A stretch of DNA of 64,000 bases from Mycobacterium sp. PSTR-4-N (GCF_022348085.1 NZ_JAKRFN010000007.1:165943-229942); one strand, 5' to 3'; shown: positions 30,764 through 39,434, numbered from the stretch's first letter. The notes: generated by a model not told the origin, from the letters alone. A program made the numbers and translations.

Positions 30764-30782
30764 TTACGTATCCACATAGTAA
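30764..30782. promoter_or_regulatory. BlaI-type operator upstream of the second L,D-transpeptidase
   Basis: Minus-strand TTACTAT-GTGGA-TACGTAA, deviating from the consensus only at the outer bases. TACTAT can serve as the -10 for the transpeptidase. On the plus strand CATAGT faces a GTG at 30786 that opens a 19-codon frame of doubtful meaning. Confidence 0.7.
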
Positions 30783-30981
30783 TTGGTGGCGCGACCAGGT
30801 GCCGATTCGGCGCGGCGAGCTAGTAAAAAGGCCGCCGCGAGCTGAGCGCCGGCTTACGTTGTACATCGATGCCATCGCGATCGGAGCGACTCGACGGGCC
30901 TTCCGCAGGTGGGCGGGTGCACCACCTGCCGTCGCCGATGCAGATACAGCATGGGAGGCATCGCTGCAAAAGCCAGGCTTC

Positions 30982-31137
30982 CTACTCTATCGGCTCGCCG
31001 CCGCCGTCCAATTCTTGACGGGAGCGTTGGAGGGCGCTTCGCCAGCTCGACTCGAAATACACTGTGGCGGAATCCCCGACAGAATTCCGCCACAGCGGTT
31101 TGTCGGGATCCGTCCCGCCTCTCCTGGCGGCCTCCAC
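30982..31137 (-). CDS. Candidate leaderless small protein (51 aa)
   Basis: A GTG at 31137 opens a 51-codon frame ending in TAG. The start lies four bases from a BlaI-type operator whose CATAGT arm is positioned as a -10, the same geometry as the 67-aa gene at 19258. The product is charged and hydrophilic (begins MEAARRGGTDPDKP, middle SATVYFESSWRSALQ, acidic end). A perfect 12-bp inverted repeat lies inside the frame at 31062-31095. It could instead be a short regulatory RNA. No homologue recognised. Confidence 0.4.
   Translation of the reverse strand: MEAARRGGTDPDKPLWRNSVGDSATVYFESSWRSALQRSRQELDGGGEPIE
31062..31095. repeat. Perfect 12-bp hairpin
   Basis: CTGTGGCGGAAT and its exact complement flank a 10-base loop. 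It has no T-run on either side, so it is not a classical terminator. It lies 45 bases inside the transcript expected from the operator at 31141-31159 and could be an RNA structure. Confidence 0.6.
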
Positions 31138-31140
31138 AAT

Positions 31141-31159
31141 CTACTATGCACCTCAGTAG
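31141..31159. promoter_or_regulatory. BlaI-type operator
   Basis: CTACTAT-GCACC-TCAGTAG. It lies downstream of the 3' end of the 31.2-32.6 kb gene, so its only apparent target is the minus-strand small frame or RNA starting at about 31137. Confidence 0.65.
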
Positions 31160-31178
31160 GACGCATATAAATTCCGAA

Positions 31179-31198
31179 GGAGGCGGCTATCAGCCTCC
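31179..31198 (-). terminator. Hairpin at the end of the cupredoxin/membrane operon
   Basis: GGAGGC and GCCTCC pair around an 8-base loop that includes the TGA of the membrane gene; on the minus strand it is followed by TTCGGAATTTATAT. It probably ends the operon. Confidence 0.5.
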
Positions 31199-32551
31199 GA
31201 ACAGAAGGTAGAGACCGGTGAACGTGTAGCCGACCATCGTCAGCATCATCGCCACTTGACCGGTGATCTGATGCTGTTGCGGCAGCAACCGCAGAGCGCG
31301 ATCGTGCGCGGAGACGACCGCCACCATGTGCCCCACAACCACGCACGCGACCTTGATCGTCCAGAGCACTGACGGGTGTTGAGACAGGATGTAACTGACA
31401 TCATTCGGTGCCAATCCGAACAATTGCCAACCCAGGCCAAACGGGTCAGCCAAGCGCACGACAGTTTCCTGTCCGCGTTCGACGAGGTAAGACAAGTAGT
31501 GGGCGAAAATGTAACCGACAACGATGGGAACCAACGAATGCGCCAACTGGCCGGGAAGTTCTTGGCGCTTCTGGGGACTGATGCCGCCGGTTGATCGTGC
31601 AGCACCCCAGAAGGTCACACCAACAATGGCGACGAAGAGGATCAATACCGTTGTCCGCAGCACTGTCGCACCGCCGGCCTCGCCGAAGAGCGGAACCCCC
31701 GTAGCGGTGCGATCAACGAAGTTTCGGAATGCCGGAGCTTGGGAGAAACTGTCGAACGCGGTAGAGCCCAGCAGCACCGCCAGAACTGCGACGGTTCCGG
31801 GACGCACTGGCAACGTCGGCAGATGATCGAGGGGATTGACGAGTTCCACTCGTCCCGATGCCGGCGAACGCCGAAAGGGTGATAGCCGCGAGACCGCCAT
31901 GCTGTAGACCTCGAACGGGTCTGCCCGTGCGAACCACCGAGCACCGAAGACCCAAGCACCGACCCCCATCGCCCCTACGTAGATCAGTAGCCACGTTTTG
32001 ATGGCAGTCAGGGAACCTGGGTCAGGGCTTGCCAATTCAAGCCAGACAAAGGCGAAAAGCCCCAAAGCGGCAGGCCAGTAACCCCATGCTCGCGGATAGG
32101 AGCGGCCCGAGGCATCGGCTCCCCTCCGTCGAGCGAGACCGCAAATGCGGTAGATGGTGCGCAGCGGCGACAGCAGGCGCCAGACCGGACCCACGCAGAC
32201 CGAAACGGCGACCAGCCCGACCCAGAGTAAGACGTAGAACGCGCCCGGCAGAGCATTGTCGCCTCCCGCGGGGCCCCATATGGCGGCCGCCAGAACCCAA
32301 AGCGCGAACAACAGTGCCAGACTCGCGATAATCCAGCGTGACGTCGGAGAGTCGACGGCACGGGTGACCCAGGCAGGTAGTTCGCGGCCCGGCTTCGCCG
32401 GGTCGAAGCGCGGGCGCTTCCACGCGAGAGCAACGATCGCGAAAGTCGCAGTCAGCGCCCATGCCGCACCGATGAGGGCGAACGACAGCGGTACAGGAAG
32501 GTCAGTGGAACCGCCTACGCCGTGCGCGAGGATGTCGACTCGCGGGGTCAC
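31190..32551 (-). CDS. Polytopic membrane protein of unknown function
   Basis: 453 aa with about ten membrane helices. No family motif that I can name with confidence. Notable are HYLSYLVERGQETVVRL, VVGHMVAVVSAHDRALRLLPQ and a Tyr-Thr-Phe helix at the C-terminus; intramembrane His residues (IFAHYLSYL, VVGHMVAVVSAH) would suit a metal or haem site. The ATG overlaps the stop of the upstream cupredoxin-like gene, so the two proteins are made together. Partnership with a copper-type protein suggests a transport or metallation role, but that is inference. Confidence 0.7.
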   Translation of the reverse strand: MTPRVDILAHGVGGSTDLPVPLSFALIGAAWALTATFAIVALAWKRPRFDPAKPGRELPAWVTRAVDSPTSRWIIASLALLFALWVLAAAIWGPAGGDNALPGAFYVLLWVGLVAVSVCVGPVWRLLSPLRTIYRICGLARRRGADASGRSYPRAWGYWPAALGLFAFVWLELASPDPGSLTAIKTWLLIYVGAMGVGAWVFGARWFARADPFEVYSMAVSRLSPFRRSPASGRVELVNPLDHLPTLPVRPGTVAVLAVLLGSTAFDSFSQAPAFRNFVDRTATGVPLFGEAGGATVLRTTVLILFVAIVGVTFWGAARSTGGISPQKRQELPGQLAHSLVPIVVGYIFAHYLSYLVERGQETVVRLADPFGLGWQLFGLAPNDVSYILSQHPSVLWTIKVACVVVGHMVAVVSAHDRALRLLPQQHQITGQVAMMLTMVGYTFTGLYLLFGG

Positions 32552-32997
32552 GGCCGAACTTGGATGGTGACGACAGTGCGGTTGAGGTCGTGGAGCTCGA
32601 CATCGACTTGGCCGGGCACGTCCACGGTGAACTCGAAGGTCTGATCTGGACGCGGTTCAATGTTGAACGTGTGCTCAGGTACTGAGTGAACGTGCAGTTG
32701 GTCGGCGACGTCGCTGGTCACCTTCAGCACAATCGGCTTTCCGACGGTGGCCCGCGCTTGGCCGTTCGTCGGCGTGACCGTGCCCCCGGCGATCGAGACC
32801 TCGACAACGGTGCCGTCAGCAGCCGGTGGCACCTGTTCGGTAGAAGGCGGCTGCGTGGAGATCGTCGTGGCTGCCGTCGACGCCGCCTGGCTGGTCGACG
32901 ACGTCGAATCCGTCGTCGTGGATCCGCAACCCACTAGGGCAGACAACGTCGCTGCAGCGGCGATGACGACGCCACACCGGGCGCTCCGAGCGCTCAC
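32548..32997 (-). CDS. Cupredoxin-like lipoprotein
   Basis: 149 aa. Signal peptide with lipobox (LVGC, Cys24), a Thr/Ser-rich linker, then a cupredoxin-type beta domain from about residue 65: PIVLKVTSDVADQLHVH, EHTFNIEP and FEFTVDVPGQVDVELHDLN. Histidines in LHVHSVPEH and VELHD could ligate copper, but the Cys ligand of a blue-copper site is absent, as in EfeO/CupI-type cupredoxin_1 proteins. Overlaps both neighbours by 4 bases, forming a three-gene operon with two membrane proteins. Confidence 0.8.
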   Translation of the reverse strand: MSARSARCGVVIAAAATLSALVGCGSTTTDSTSSTSQAASTAATTISTQPPSTEQVPPAADGTVVEVSIAGGTVTPTNGQARATVGKPIVLKVTSDVADQLHVHSVPEHTFNIEPRPDQTFEFTVDVPGQVDVELHDLNRTVVTIQVRP

Positions 32998-33323
32998 GGG
33001 TTCTCGTTCCTCTCGACGGCGGGACTCTGCGTGGGACCTGCGTCGCCTCCAGACTCACGACGTCGGTTGCGACGAGCAATGTAGAAAACGACACCGATGA
33101 TGACTAGCGCGGGCGCGAAAGCTGGAAGCGACATCCACAGCCCAACGTCAGTAGCGAGGTAGGAGATACTCGGCAGATCGGCATCGCGACCCGCTTCACT
33201 CACCGGGACGTCGATCAACACGGTTCGGTACCGACCGTCATGACCATCAGCGACACCCCCATCGACGCCAGCCCATCCGACAGTACGCGCGTGATCCGCA
33301 GAGCAGCCGCGATTCTCCGGCAC
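32994..33323 (-). CDS. Small single-pass membrane protein heading the operon
   Basis: 109 aa from a GTG at 33323; an internal GTG at 33221 would give a more protein-like 75-aa product. One membrane helix (LPAFAPALVIIGVVFYIA) is followed by a very basic stretch (ARRNRRRE) and a polar tail, so the C-terminus should be cytoplasmic. It overlaps the cupredoxin-like gene. No family recognised. An imperfect dyad TTACG...CGTAA (33324-33342) lies directly before the first start. Confidence 0.5.
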   Translation of the reverse strand: MPENRGCSADHARTVGWAGVDGGVADGHDGRYRTVLIDVPVSEAGRDADLPSISYLATDVGLWMSLPAFAPALVIIGVVFYIARRNRRRESGGDAGPTQSPAVERNENP

Positions 33324-33385
33324 TTACGCACTGTCTCCGTAATTCGTGTGAATGAACATACCGGAACCGCCGGTACCGAGTTTTC

Positions 33386-34159
33386 TCAGGTGAGTCGTAC
33401 ACCTCGCCGGGCATCGATAGGTGCCAGCCCGAACATCTCATGGAAGACGCGGTTGGCGTGTGCACTGTCGCTGAACCCGGCAGCATGCGCAGCGTCGGTG
33501 ATGGTTCCGCCATCCCGCACCACCTCCATCGCGCGGATGAGGCGGCACCACCGCACGTAAGCCGTGAACGACATTCCAACCTCGTGCGCGAACAGCCGCC
33601 CAAGACGGTCAGCAGAGAGGTGCACTGTGCGTGCGACATCAGAGAGCTTCACCGGACCTTCGATGATTCCGGGCAGCAAGTCCACGGCAGCCTCCACACC
33701 CGGATGCACGGCACATCGAGGTTGGCCCTCGGCTCCGACCAGGTAAGCGATGACCTCGTGTGCCGCGAACGAAAGATGCCGCTGCTTAACAACATCGACA
33801 TTGACGAGCCTCTTTCCGAGCCGCACCCACTCTCGGACATCGTTGCGATTCGTGTTGCGAAAAAGGGCCGTGACTGCACTACCGATGACACTTGTGGTCT
33901 CCAGGTACAGCATCATTCCCTGACAGGCCTGAGCCTCGATAGAATGCTCCGCACCTGCGGGGATGATCGCGGCGGGCGCCGACAGGCCCCGCCCATCGGC
34001 GTCGACGAGGAAGGCAGCGCCATCGTCGATGGTCACAATCTGCAAGGCGGCGTGCCCGTGCGCGTGTGCAGAACCGAGCTGTCCACGGAAGACGAGCTTT
34101 CCCGGCTCGATTAGCGCTTCGCCCAACCACGTCACGTCACGAGTATGCCGAGTGCGCAT
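33386..34159 (-). CDS. AraC-family transcriptional regulator
   Basis: 257 aa. An N-terminal cupin-like sensor (about 1-100, HAHGHAALQIVTIDDG) and a C-terminal double helix-turn-helix: LSDVARTVHLSADRLGRLF for the first and ITDAAHAAGFSDSAHANRVF for the second, ending with FGLAP. His residues in the cupin may bind a ligand or metal. The likely neighbours under its control are the hydroxylase gene just upstream on the same strand or the divergent region, but the operator is not identified. Confidence 0.9.
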   Translation of the reverse strand: MRTRHTRDVTWLGEALIEPGKLVFRGQLGSAHAHGHAALQIVTIDDGAAFLVDADGRGLSAPAAIIPAGAEHSIEAQACQGMMLYLETTSVIGSAVTALFRNTNRNDVREWVRLGKRLVNVDVVKQRHLSFAAHEVIAYLVGAEGQPRCAVHPGVEAAVDLLPGIIEGPVKLSDVARTVHLSADRLGRLFAHEVGMSFTAYVRWCRLIRAMEVVRDGGTITDAAHAAGFSDSAHANRVFHEMFGLAPIDARRGVRLT

Positions 34160-34175
34160 TAACCGCGGGCAAGTT

Positions 34176-35132
34176 TCACGTGCCGACCCGATCCGACCGG
34201 GTTACCGCACGACCTCCTCTGAAAGAGGCTGTGTCGCCGATATCGGTCTCCTTACCGAATTTGCATGCGCCCCTTGCACGAAAGGGTTCAGCCAGCTGTG
34301 CGAGGTACCGCGTCGGGTAGTGAGGTTTGGCGGCCATGCCGAGGTCGTCCGAACTAAACCGGCGTTGGGAGTCGAAGGAGAATGTCCGGAGGGCGTGATC
34401 CAATCCCAGGGTGAAAAGTCCGAAGTTGACGTCACCAATCCCAGCCCACTTGAGATGGTGGAAGCGGTGACCTTCGTTGAGCGCGAGTACTTTACGTAGC
34501 GGTCCGACGCGGTAGTCGGCATTGGAGTGCTGCAACAGCAATTGAACGGCAATAGCCACCGTGAGAACCTCCGCGATCGCTTTCGGCAGGCCCAGGATGA
34601 GCAGCGGCAAAATGCCGGCTGCGAGTTCCAGCGCCCCGTGCAGTGGATGCTTCATAAGACCGTTGAAGCCGTAGAAGCGTTTCACGCTGTGGTGGACTGC
34701 GTGAAAACGCCACAGCCACCCCACCCTGTGACTGGCCACATGTACCGCCGTCACACCGACATCGGTCACCACGATTGCGATAAGAACCTGAAGCACGAAC
34801 GGCAGCGAGGAGGGCCACCACGAGCTAAAGGGATTGAGCATCGCCAGCAAAGGCACGACGAGAACTGTCAATAGCAGCGAGGTTTCATTGATGAACGCGT
34901 GGGCGAAGTCACGGCCTCCGTCGCCGATCGGTTCGTTCCACTCTGCGCTATAGGGCAACGTTCGCTCCGCAGCGAAGGATAAGCCGACCGCGATCAGTAT
35001 GAGGGCCGCCATCCAGACCTCCGCCCACGGCGCGTGCGCCAGAGCAATTGCCGCACCGTTGACACCGAACAACATCACCGGCACATAGCCGTACCGGACG
35101 AACGAAGTAACCATGCCCCCAGCGTGGGACAT
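34176..35132 (-). CDS. Sterol desaturase / fatty acid hydroxylase superfamily protein
   Basis: 318 aa from the ATG at 35132; the frame extends to 35204 without hydrophobic content. About six membrane helices and the diiron histidine clusters of the superfamily: HVASH, HAVHH and HRFHH, plus LLQHSN. Family members hydroxylate or desaturate lipids using O2. The C-terminal 60 residues beyond the last His cluster are charged. It is 16 bases from the AraC gene on the same strand. Substrate unknown; a membrane lipid or carotenoid-type substrate is likely. Confidence 0.85.
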   Translation of the reverse strand: MSHAGGMVTSFVRYGYVPVMLFGVNGAAIALAHAPWAEVWMAALILIAVGLSFAAERTLPYSAEWNEPIGDGGRDFAHAFINETSLLLTVLVVPLLAMLNPFSSWWPSSLPFVLQVLIAIVVTDVGVTAVHVASHRVGWLWRFHAVHHSVKRFYGFNGLMKHPLHGALELAAGILPLLILGLPKAIAEVLTVAIAVQLLLQHSNADYRVGPLRKVLALNEGHRFHHLKWAGIGDVNFGLFTLGLDHALRTFSFDSQRRFSSDDLGMAAKPHYPTRYLAQLAEPFRARGACKFGKETDIGDTASFRGGRAVTRSDRVGT

Positions 35133-35279
35133 ACTCCGGGTCTGGCACTTGAACAGATCCGGCGACTTCACGAGGCGGGACACGTGACGTCCGGTTGCCC
35201 CCACTGCTTTGCTTTCGCCCGCGTGATAATCCAGACGGTCACGCCGACCCCGGTGGCTACGGCCAATTGGAGGCGAGGT

Positions 35280-35873
35280 CTAGAACCAACGGTCGCACAA
35301 GAGCAAGAGCCTCGGCGGGCGAATTGACACTGAGAGCAGCGTCCTCTTTACCGTTGTCGGGCCGGCGCCAAGGATAGCGTCGCCCGACGGATGAGCTTCA
35401 CATGCTTCGACGTTGACGCGTGTCCTACAGGCGCTCGAGGCGAGGTGTCTTGCCACCATGGACCCGCACACACCCGGCGTACCGCTCATGGCTTCTGTGC
35501 AGATATCGCGCAGCGTTGCAGCCACCGCCTCCACCAACGCGGCCCGCGTCGCCTCGCCCGGAAACAGGAACATGTGAATCTTGGCGGCCTTCAGCGCAGC
35601 CAGTTCGCTCGGAGTCTTCAAAATCGTTGTATCGCGGCCGATTGCGACCCACTGCCTACGACCGACATCTCGCAGCCACACAGCATCGTCAGTGCCCTGG
35701 GCCGCCGCGCGTGAACCGTACAACTCTGGTGGAGTGTGGACTTTGTACCCAAACGCCTCGATGGAGCGGCGCAGGGTCTTACCGGCGAGATTCTCGTCGA
35801 GGTAAAACTCAGGCGGCGCGGCCCAGGAGGACGCGTGCGGCGGTTCGGACTTCTTCGCGGGAGATTCCGAACT
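35280..35873 (-). CDS. VapC45-like PIN toxin
   Basis: 197 aa. The N-terminal 140 residues match the PIN-like VapC45/DUF5615 type: PEFYLDENLAG (first acidic site), TDDAVWLRDVG and VAIGRDTTIL. These proteins act as ribonuclease toxins. The C-terminal 50 residues (Cys/Arg-rich) look unlike the family and could be an altered end caused by a frame change. The start lies inside the 3' end of the antitoxin gene, which is standard for coupled toxin-antitoxin pairs. The toxin may be intact if the tail is tolerated. Confidence 0.75.
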   Translation of the reverse strand, partial: SSESPAKKSEPPHASSWAAPPEFYLDENLAGKTLRRSIEAFGYKVHTPPELYGSRAAAQGTDDAVWLRDVGRRQWVAIGRDTTILKTPSELAALKAAKIHMFLFPGEATRAALVEAVAATLRDICTEAMSGTPGVCGSMVARHLASSACRTRVNVEACEAHPSGDAILGAGPTTVKRTLLSVSIRPPRLLLLCDRWF

Positions 35874-36489
35874 CATCAGCAACCACCTCCCCCGGCTCCC
35901 CCGCCCTCAGCATCGCCGCGACGTCCGCCACACGCGGGCCCGCAGTACCAAAGCGCGGCTGGCCGAACCCATAGCGGGGATCGACGACCACCTTCGCGGG
36001 TGCCCATTGCCTCAGTTCAAGCTGATATGGGACATCTCCACCGTCCCAGGAGATGTACTGGATGTAGTCCTGGACAATCTCGCGGATCACATTCTGGCCT
36101 GAACGCGCCTCGATGAGGCCAGCGCCTGCCCTCGACTTGGAAAAATCCCAAAGGACGTCGATACCGTCTGTTGCAAGATTGGGAGCGGTGAGGACGTACT
36201 CCCTGCCGAACTCTTTCTGAAGCGCGTCAAGCGCCGGCCGAATCCGCCGAATGTGCACTCCGGCATCACGCAGCGCCTCTAGGACGTAAGCCTCGGTGAG
36301 CGCAATAAACGACACGTTCGCTTTCCGGGCCGGTGCTGCGACCACGTGAATCAGCGCGTCACCACGCTCGTAACCCTTTGCCCAACGGTGAAAAGTTTGT
36401 CGCTTGATCGCCAGGAAACGCGCTGCGTCAGCCATGTTTAGGATGCCCAGAGTGAACCGATCATCGTCATGAGTGGCGTTGCTCTTCAT
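35809..36489 (-). CDS. DUF433-type antitoxin partner (VapB45-like)
   Basis: 226 aa from the ATG at 36489 with GGAAGGGG just before. The N-terminus has a MerR/HTH-like segment (NMADAARFLAIKRQTFHRWAKG). The C-terminus (about 165-226) is a DUF433 domain: VVDPRYGFGQPRFGTAGPRVADVAAMLRAGE in pieces, ending EFGISREEVRTAARVLLG. This antitoxin type precedes and overlaps VapC45-like PIN genes, as here. It should bind its own promoter and neutralise the toxin. Confidence 0.78.
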   Translation of the reverse strand: MKSNATHDDDRFTLGILNMADAARFLAIKRQTFHRWAKGYERGDALIHVVAAPARKANVSFIALTEAYVLEALRDAGVHIRRIRPALDALQKEFGREYVLTAPNLATDGIDVLWDFSKSRAGAGLIEARSGQNVIREIVQDYIQYISWDGGDVPYQLELRQWAPAKVVVDPRYGFGQPRFGTAGPRVADVAAMLRAGEPGEVVADEFGISREEVRTAARVLLGRAA

Positions 36490-36785
36490 CATCCCCTTCC
36501 AATGCTTTCCGGCCTTGAATCTAGCCCCGATTGCCGACAACTTACCCAAACGTAACCCCCAAGAACTTCAACTGCGCGCCGCACCGTCACGTTGGTCAGA
36601 CGCTCAGCGGTTGCAACCAAGACGGCGTCCTTCAGGCGCGCGGCGTAGCGGCGGAAACGATCTCGCCCCCAGATAAAAGCGGTTTCGCCTCAGCATCGCG
36701 GCAGTCGCTTGTTTGAGCGCGACCTCGCAACATGGGGCCGGTGTGGCCACCAGGCCGCGGGTTCAGACCCCCGCCCCGATCGTCG
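36490..36785. other. Intergenic stretch between the toxin-antitoxin pair and the arsenic operon
   Basis: About 300 bases with no gene. GCGGGTTCAGACCCCCGC at 36757-36774 resembles a tRNA T-arm, but no complete tRNA is present; it may be an old integration scar. Confidence 0.4.
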
Positions 36786-36813
36786 GGGTGTAGCCGATTG
36801 CACGGCTACACCC
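36786..36813 (-). terminator. Hairpin ending the arsenic operon
   Basis: GGGTGTAGCC and GGCTACACCC form a perfect 10-bp stem with an 8-base loop that spans the stop codon of the FAD oxidoreductase gene. No T-run follows, but stem strength and position fit a transcript end. Confidence 0.6.
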
Positions 36814-38245
36814 GTGTTGGGTGATCCTCCGAGGTCAGCTGAACGCCTTTCGCCCGGAGTTGGCGCGCCCAGGTCTGGGTGGCCATTTGCGTGGCATCCC
36901 AGGGTGATCCCAGCGGCGGGGTGTAGGACAGGTCCAGCTCGGAGAAGCCCTCGACGCTCATCTCGTGGAACAGCGCGGCGGCGTAGGTGTCGACCCGCTT
37001 GGACACCTCTGCACTGCGGTGACCGACGAGTTGGGCCCCCAGCAGTCGACCGGTGCGTTCATCGCCAGTGATCCGGATGTGAATCGGGGTCGCACCCGGG
37101 TAGTACGCCTTGTGGTCATCGGGTGTGGCAGCGATGGTGGCTGGTGTCCATCCGCGGTCTGCGGCCAGCACTTCGTGGTCACGCAGCCCGGTGCGGGCGG
37201 CCACCAGGTCGAATACCTTGACCACCTGGGTGCCGAGGCTGCCGGCGAAGCGGGCGTCGCCGCCGAGGGCGTTCTCCCCGGCGACGCGGCCCTGCTTGTG
37301 GGCAGTGGTGCCCAGCGGCAGCCAGGTCACGCCGAGGAGGCGGTGGTGGGTGTGCACGCAATCCCCGGCGGCGAACACATCCGACAGGGTGGTGCGCATC
37401 GCCTCATCCACGGCGATCGCGCCCTTGATCCCGAGTTCGGCGCCGGCATCGGCGGCCAGCTCCACATCAGCCTTCACGCCGACCACGACGAGAACGAAAT
37501 CAACTGTCTGATGCAGGGTTTCGCCATCACGATGAGCGGTCACGGTGAGCGCGCCGTTGGCGGTGCGGGTGACGGCGGAGACGGTGGTGTTGGTGAGGAC
37601 CTGCACGCCGTGGCGTTCCAGTTCGTCATGGACCAGGGCGCCCAGCTCGGGATCGACGGTCGGCAGTACTTCGGGTAGCGCCTCGATCTGCGTGACGGCG
37701 ATACCGCGGGTGGTGAGTCCTTCGGCCATCTCCAGACCGATGTAGCCGGCGCCGATGATGACCGCGGTGGCCGGTTGGCGTTGCTCCAGGGACTCCATGA
37801 CGGCGAAGGTGTCGCCCATCGAATGCAGCAGGTGCACGCCATCTTTGGGGCCGAGGGCGTCCGGTCCGGTCAAACCGGTGATCGGTGGGCGGGCACTGAC
37901 GGCGCCGGTGCCCACGATCAGGGCGTCATAGGACAGTTCAGTGGGCGCCCCGGTGGGGTCGAGGACGTCGAGGGTGTGCTCGCCGACGTTAATTCTGGTG
38001 GCGCGGGTGTCGGTGAGGACCCGCATGCCGGTGGCGGCTAGGTCATCAGCGGTGCGGTGGGCCAGGTTGGTCCAGTGCGTGACCTCCCCAGAGACGTAGT
38101 AGGGGATGCCGCAGATGGAAAAATTGGGGTAGGCGTCGGCGACGACGACGGTGACCTCGGTGCTGGGGTCGAGTTCACAGATGCGCAGAGCGGCGCTTAT
38201 TCCGGCGTCGCTGCCGCCGATGGCGACGATATGGCGTGCGGGCAT
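36806..38245 (-). CDS. FAD-dependent pyridine nucleotide-disulfide oxidoreductase (Nox/CoADR-like)
   Basis: 479 aa. FAD-binding motif at the N-terminus (IVAIGGSDAGISAALR), a conserved single Cys in SICGIPYYVSG (Cys45), an NAD(P)H-binding motif (VIIGAGYIGLEMAEG) and the second FAD motif (DVFAAGDCVHTHH). A dimerisation domain completes the fold. The lone Cys rather than CxxxxC points to CoA-disulfide reductase / NADH oxidase types. It is the last gene of the arsenic operon, where such enzymes are recurrent in actinobacteria; a role in thiol recycling or arsenic redox chemistry is plausible but inferred. Confidence 0.88.
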   Translation of the reverse strand: MPARHIVAIGGSDAGISAALRICELDPSTEVTVVVADAYPNFSICGIPYYVSGEVTHWTNLAHRTADDLAATGMRVLTDTRATRINVGEHTLDVLDPTGAPTELSYDALIVGTGAVSARPPITGLTGPDALGPKDGVHLLHSMGDTFAVMESLEQRQPATAVIIGAGYIGLEMAEGLTTRGIAVTQIEALPEVLPTVDPELGALVHDELERHGVQVLTNTTVSAVTRTANGALTVTAHRDGETLHQTVDFVLVVVGVKADVELAADAGAELGIKGAIAVDEAMRTTLSDVFAAGDCVHTHHRLLGVTWLPLGTTAHKQGRVAGENALGGDARFAGSLGTQVVKVFDLVAARTGLRDHEVLAADRGWTPATIAATPDDHKAYYPGATPIHIRITGDERTGRLLGAQLVGHRSAEVSKRVDTYAAALFHEMSVEGFSELDLSYTPPLGSPWDATQMATQTWARQLRAKGVQLTSEDHPTRV

Positions 38246-38317
38246 GACGAAGTCTCCTCGGTGTATCGAGTGGGAAGGGTTGTGCTGCTGCGCTGCAGCG
38301 TGAGAGCGGGGTTGGTG

Positions 38318-38737
38318 TCAGGCGTCGGTGAGCGTGGTGTGCAGGCGTTGCACGCGGACGGCGATGTCGTCGCGGACCAGGCGCATACGTTCGAGGCCGT
38401 CGATACCGCGTTCGGAGGGTTCGTCGGTGTCCCAGTTCTCCACCCGGGTGCCCGGCAGCGGATCGAGTTGGGCTTCCCGACCGAGCGTGACCACCAGGTC
38501 GACGTCGCGGGCCAGCTCGTAGTCCACCGGCTTGGGCTGCTCACCGCTGATGTCGATGCCGACCTCGAGCAGGGCTTGGGCGGACAGGTCGTTGACCGCG
38601 CCACCGGGTTTGGTGCCGGCGGAGTAGACGGTCACGGTGTCGCCGGCGAGGTGGCGCATGAGCCCGGCGGCCATCTGCGATTTGCCGCCGTTCTTGACGC
38701 ACACGAACAGCACCGACGGTGTCGACGAGGTAGTCAT
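38318..38737 (-). CDS. arsC: Arsenate reductase, mycothiol-linked type
   Basis: 139 aa, low-molecular-weight phosphatase fold. P-loop is [13 protein letters not shown] with nucleophile Cys13 and Lys in place of the usual Arg, as in the mycothiol/mycoredoxin-dependent actinobacterial ArsC group. Other family elements: SAGTKPGG and the DLVVTLG segment. It reduces As(V) to As(III) for export. It follows the larger ArsC gene by 15 bases on the same strand. Confidence 0.9.
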   Translation of the reverse strand: MTTSSTPSVLFVCVKNGGKSQMAAGLMRHLAGDTVTVYSAGTKPGGAVNDLSAQALLEVGIDISGEQPKPVDYELARDVDLVVTLGREAQLDPLPGTRVENWDTDEPSERGIDGLERMRLVRDDIAVRVQRLHTTLTDA

Positions 38738-38752
38738 CGTTGTACTGGCTCC

Positions 38753-39430
38753 TTAGTTCTGGCGTGCGGTGACGTGGAGTTCCGCGAGCAGCCGACGGAC
38801 GCGTTCTTCGAGGTCGTCGCGGATCGGCCGTACCGCGGTAACGTCCTGACCTTCCGGGTCGGGCAGGTCCCAGTTCTCGTAACGCTTGCCGGGGAAAATG
38901 GGGCAGGCATCGCCGCAGCCCATGGTGACCACCACGTCAGCGGCCTGGACGATTTCATCGGTCCAGGGCTTGGGGAACTCGCCGGTGATGTCGATGCCGA
39001 CCTCGGCCATCGCCGCGACCGCGGACGGGTTGATGCGGTCGCCGGGTTCGGAGCCGCCCGACCACGCGACGGCGTCGTCGCCGGCGAAGTGGGTGAAGAA
39101 GCCCAAGGCCATCTGGGAGCGTCCGGCGTTGTGGGTGCACAGGAACAGCACCGTGGGCTTGCCGTCGCTGATCTTGCCTTCCACCCGGGCCAAGGCGTGC
39201 AGGCGTTGGCGGGCGAACTGTTCGGCGAGCAGCGGAAGGAAATTGGGGACCGACGCGCGGCCGGCGAACTGGTCGTAGGACGTGTGCAGGAACCGTTCGA
39301 TCGTCTCGACACCGAAACTGTCGCCGAAGTCGCGCTCCAACCGGGTAGCGGCAGTCTTGAGCGCGTGCTGCTGATCGATGGACAGGTCGCGGTGCGGGCG
39401 TAAGGCGGCGGGGCTATCAGACATTGACAT
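38753..39430 (-). CDS. arsC: Arsenate reductase with N-terminal helical domain
   Basis: 225 aa. Residues 1-85 form a three-helix domain found in actinobacterial ArsC proteins (VETIERFLHTSYDQF, then FARQRLHALA). Residues 90-225 are the LMW-phosphatase-type reductase with VLFLCTHNAGRSQMA (Cys98) and later cysteines in MGCGDACP, which may form the disulfide relay. It sits 4 bases after acr3. Two distinct ArsC proteins in one operon suggest use of different reductants. Confidence 0.92.
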   Translation of the reverse strand: MSMSDSPAALRPHRDLSIDQQHALKTAATRLERDFGDSFGVETIERFLHTSYDQFAGRASVPNFLPLLAEQFARQRLHALARVEGKISDGKPTVLFLCTHNAGRSQMALGFFTHFAGDDAVAWSGGSEPGDRINPSAVAAMAEVGIDITGEFPKPWTDEIVQAADVVVTMGCGDACPIFPGKRYENWDLPDPEGQDVTAVRPIRDDLEERVRRLLAELHVTARQN

Positions 39431-39434
39431 GGTG

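Noticed and set aside
36745..36785. tRNA-like T-arm (GCGGGTTCAGACCCCCGC)
   Set aside because: The invariant A58 is not matched, and no acceptor, D or anticodon arms can be folded around it; perhaps a scar but not a tRNA gene.
38057..39403. 448-aa plus-strand frame opposite the arsC genes
   Set aside because: Antisense shadow of the ars operon; no ribosome-binding site and no family features.
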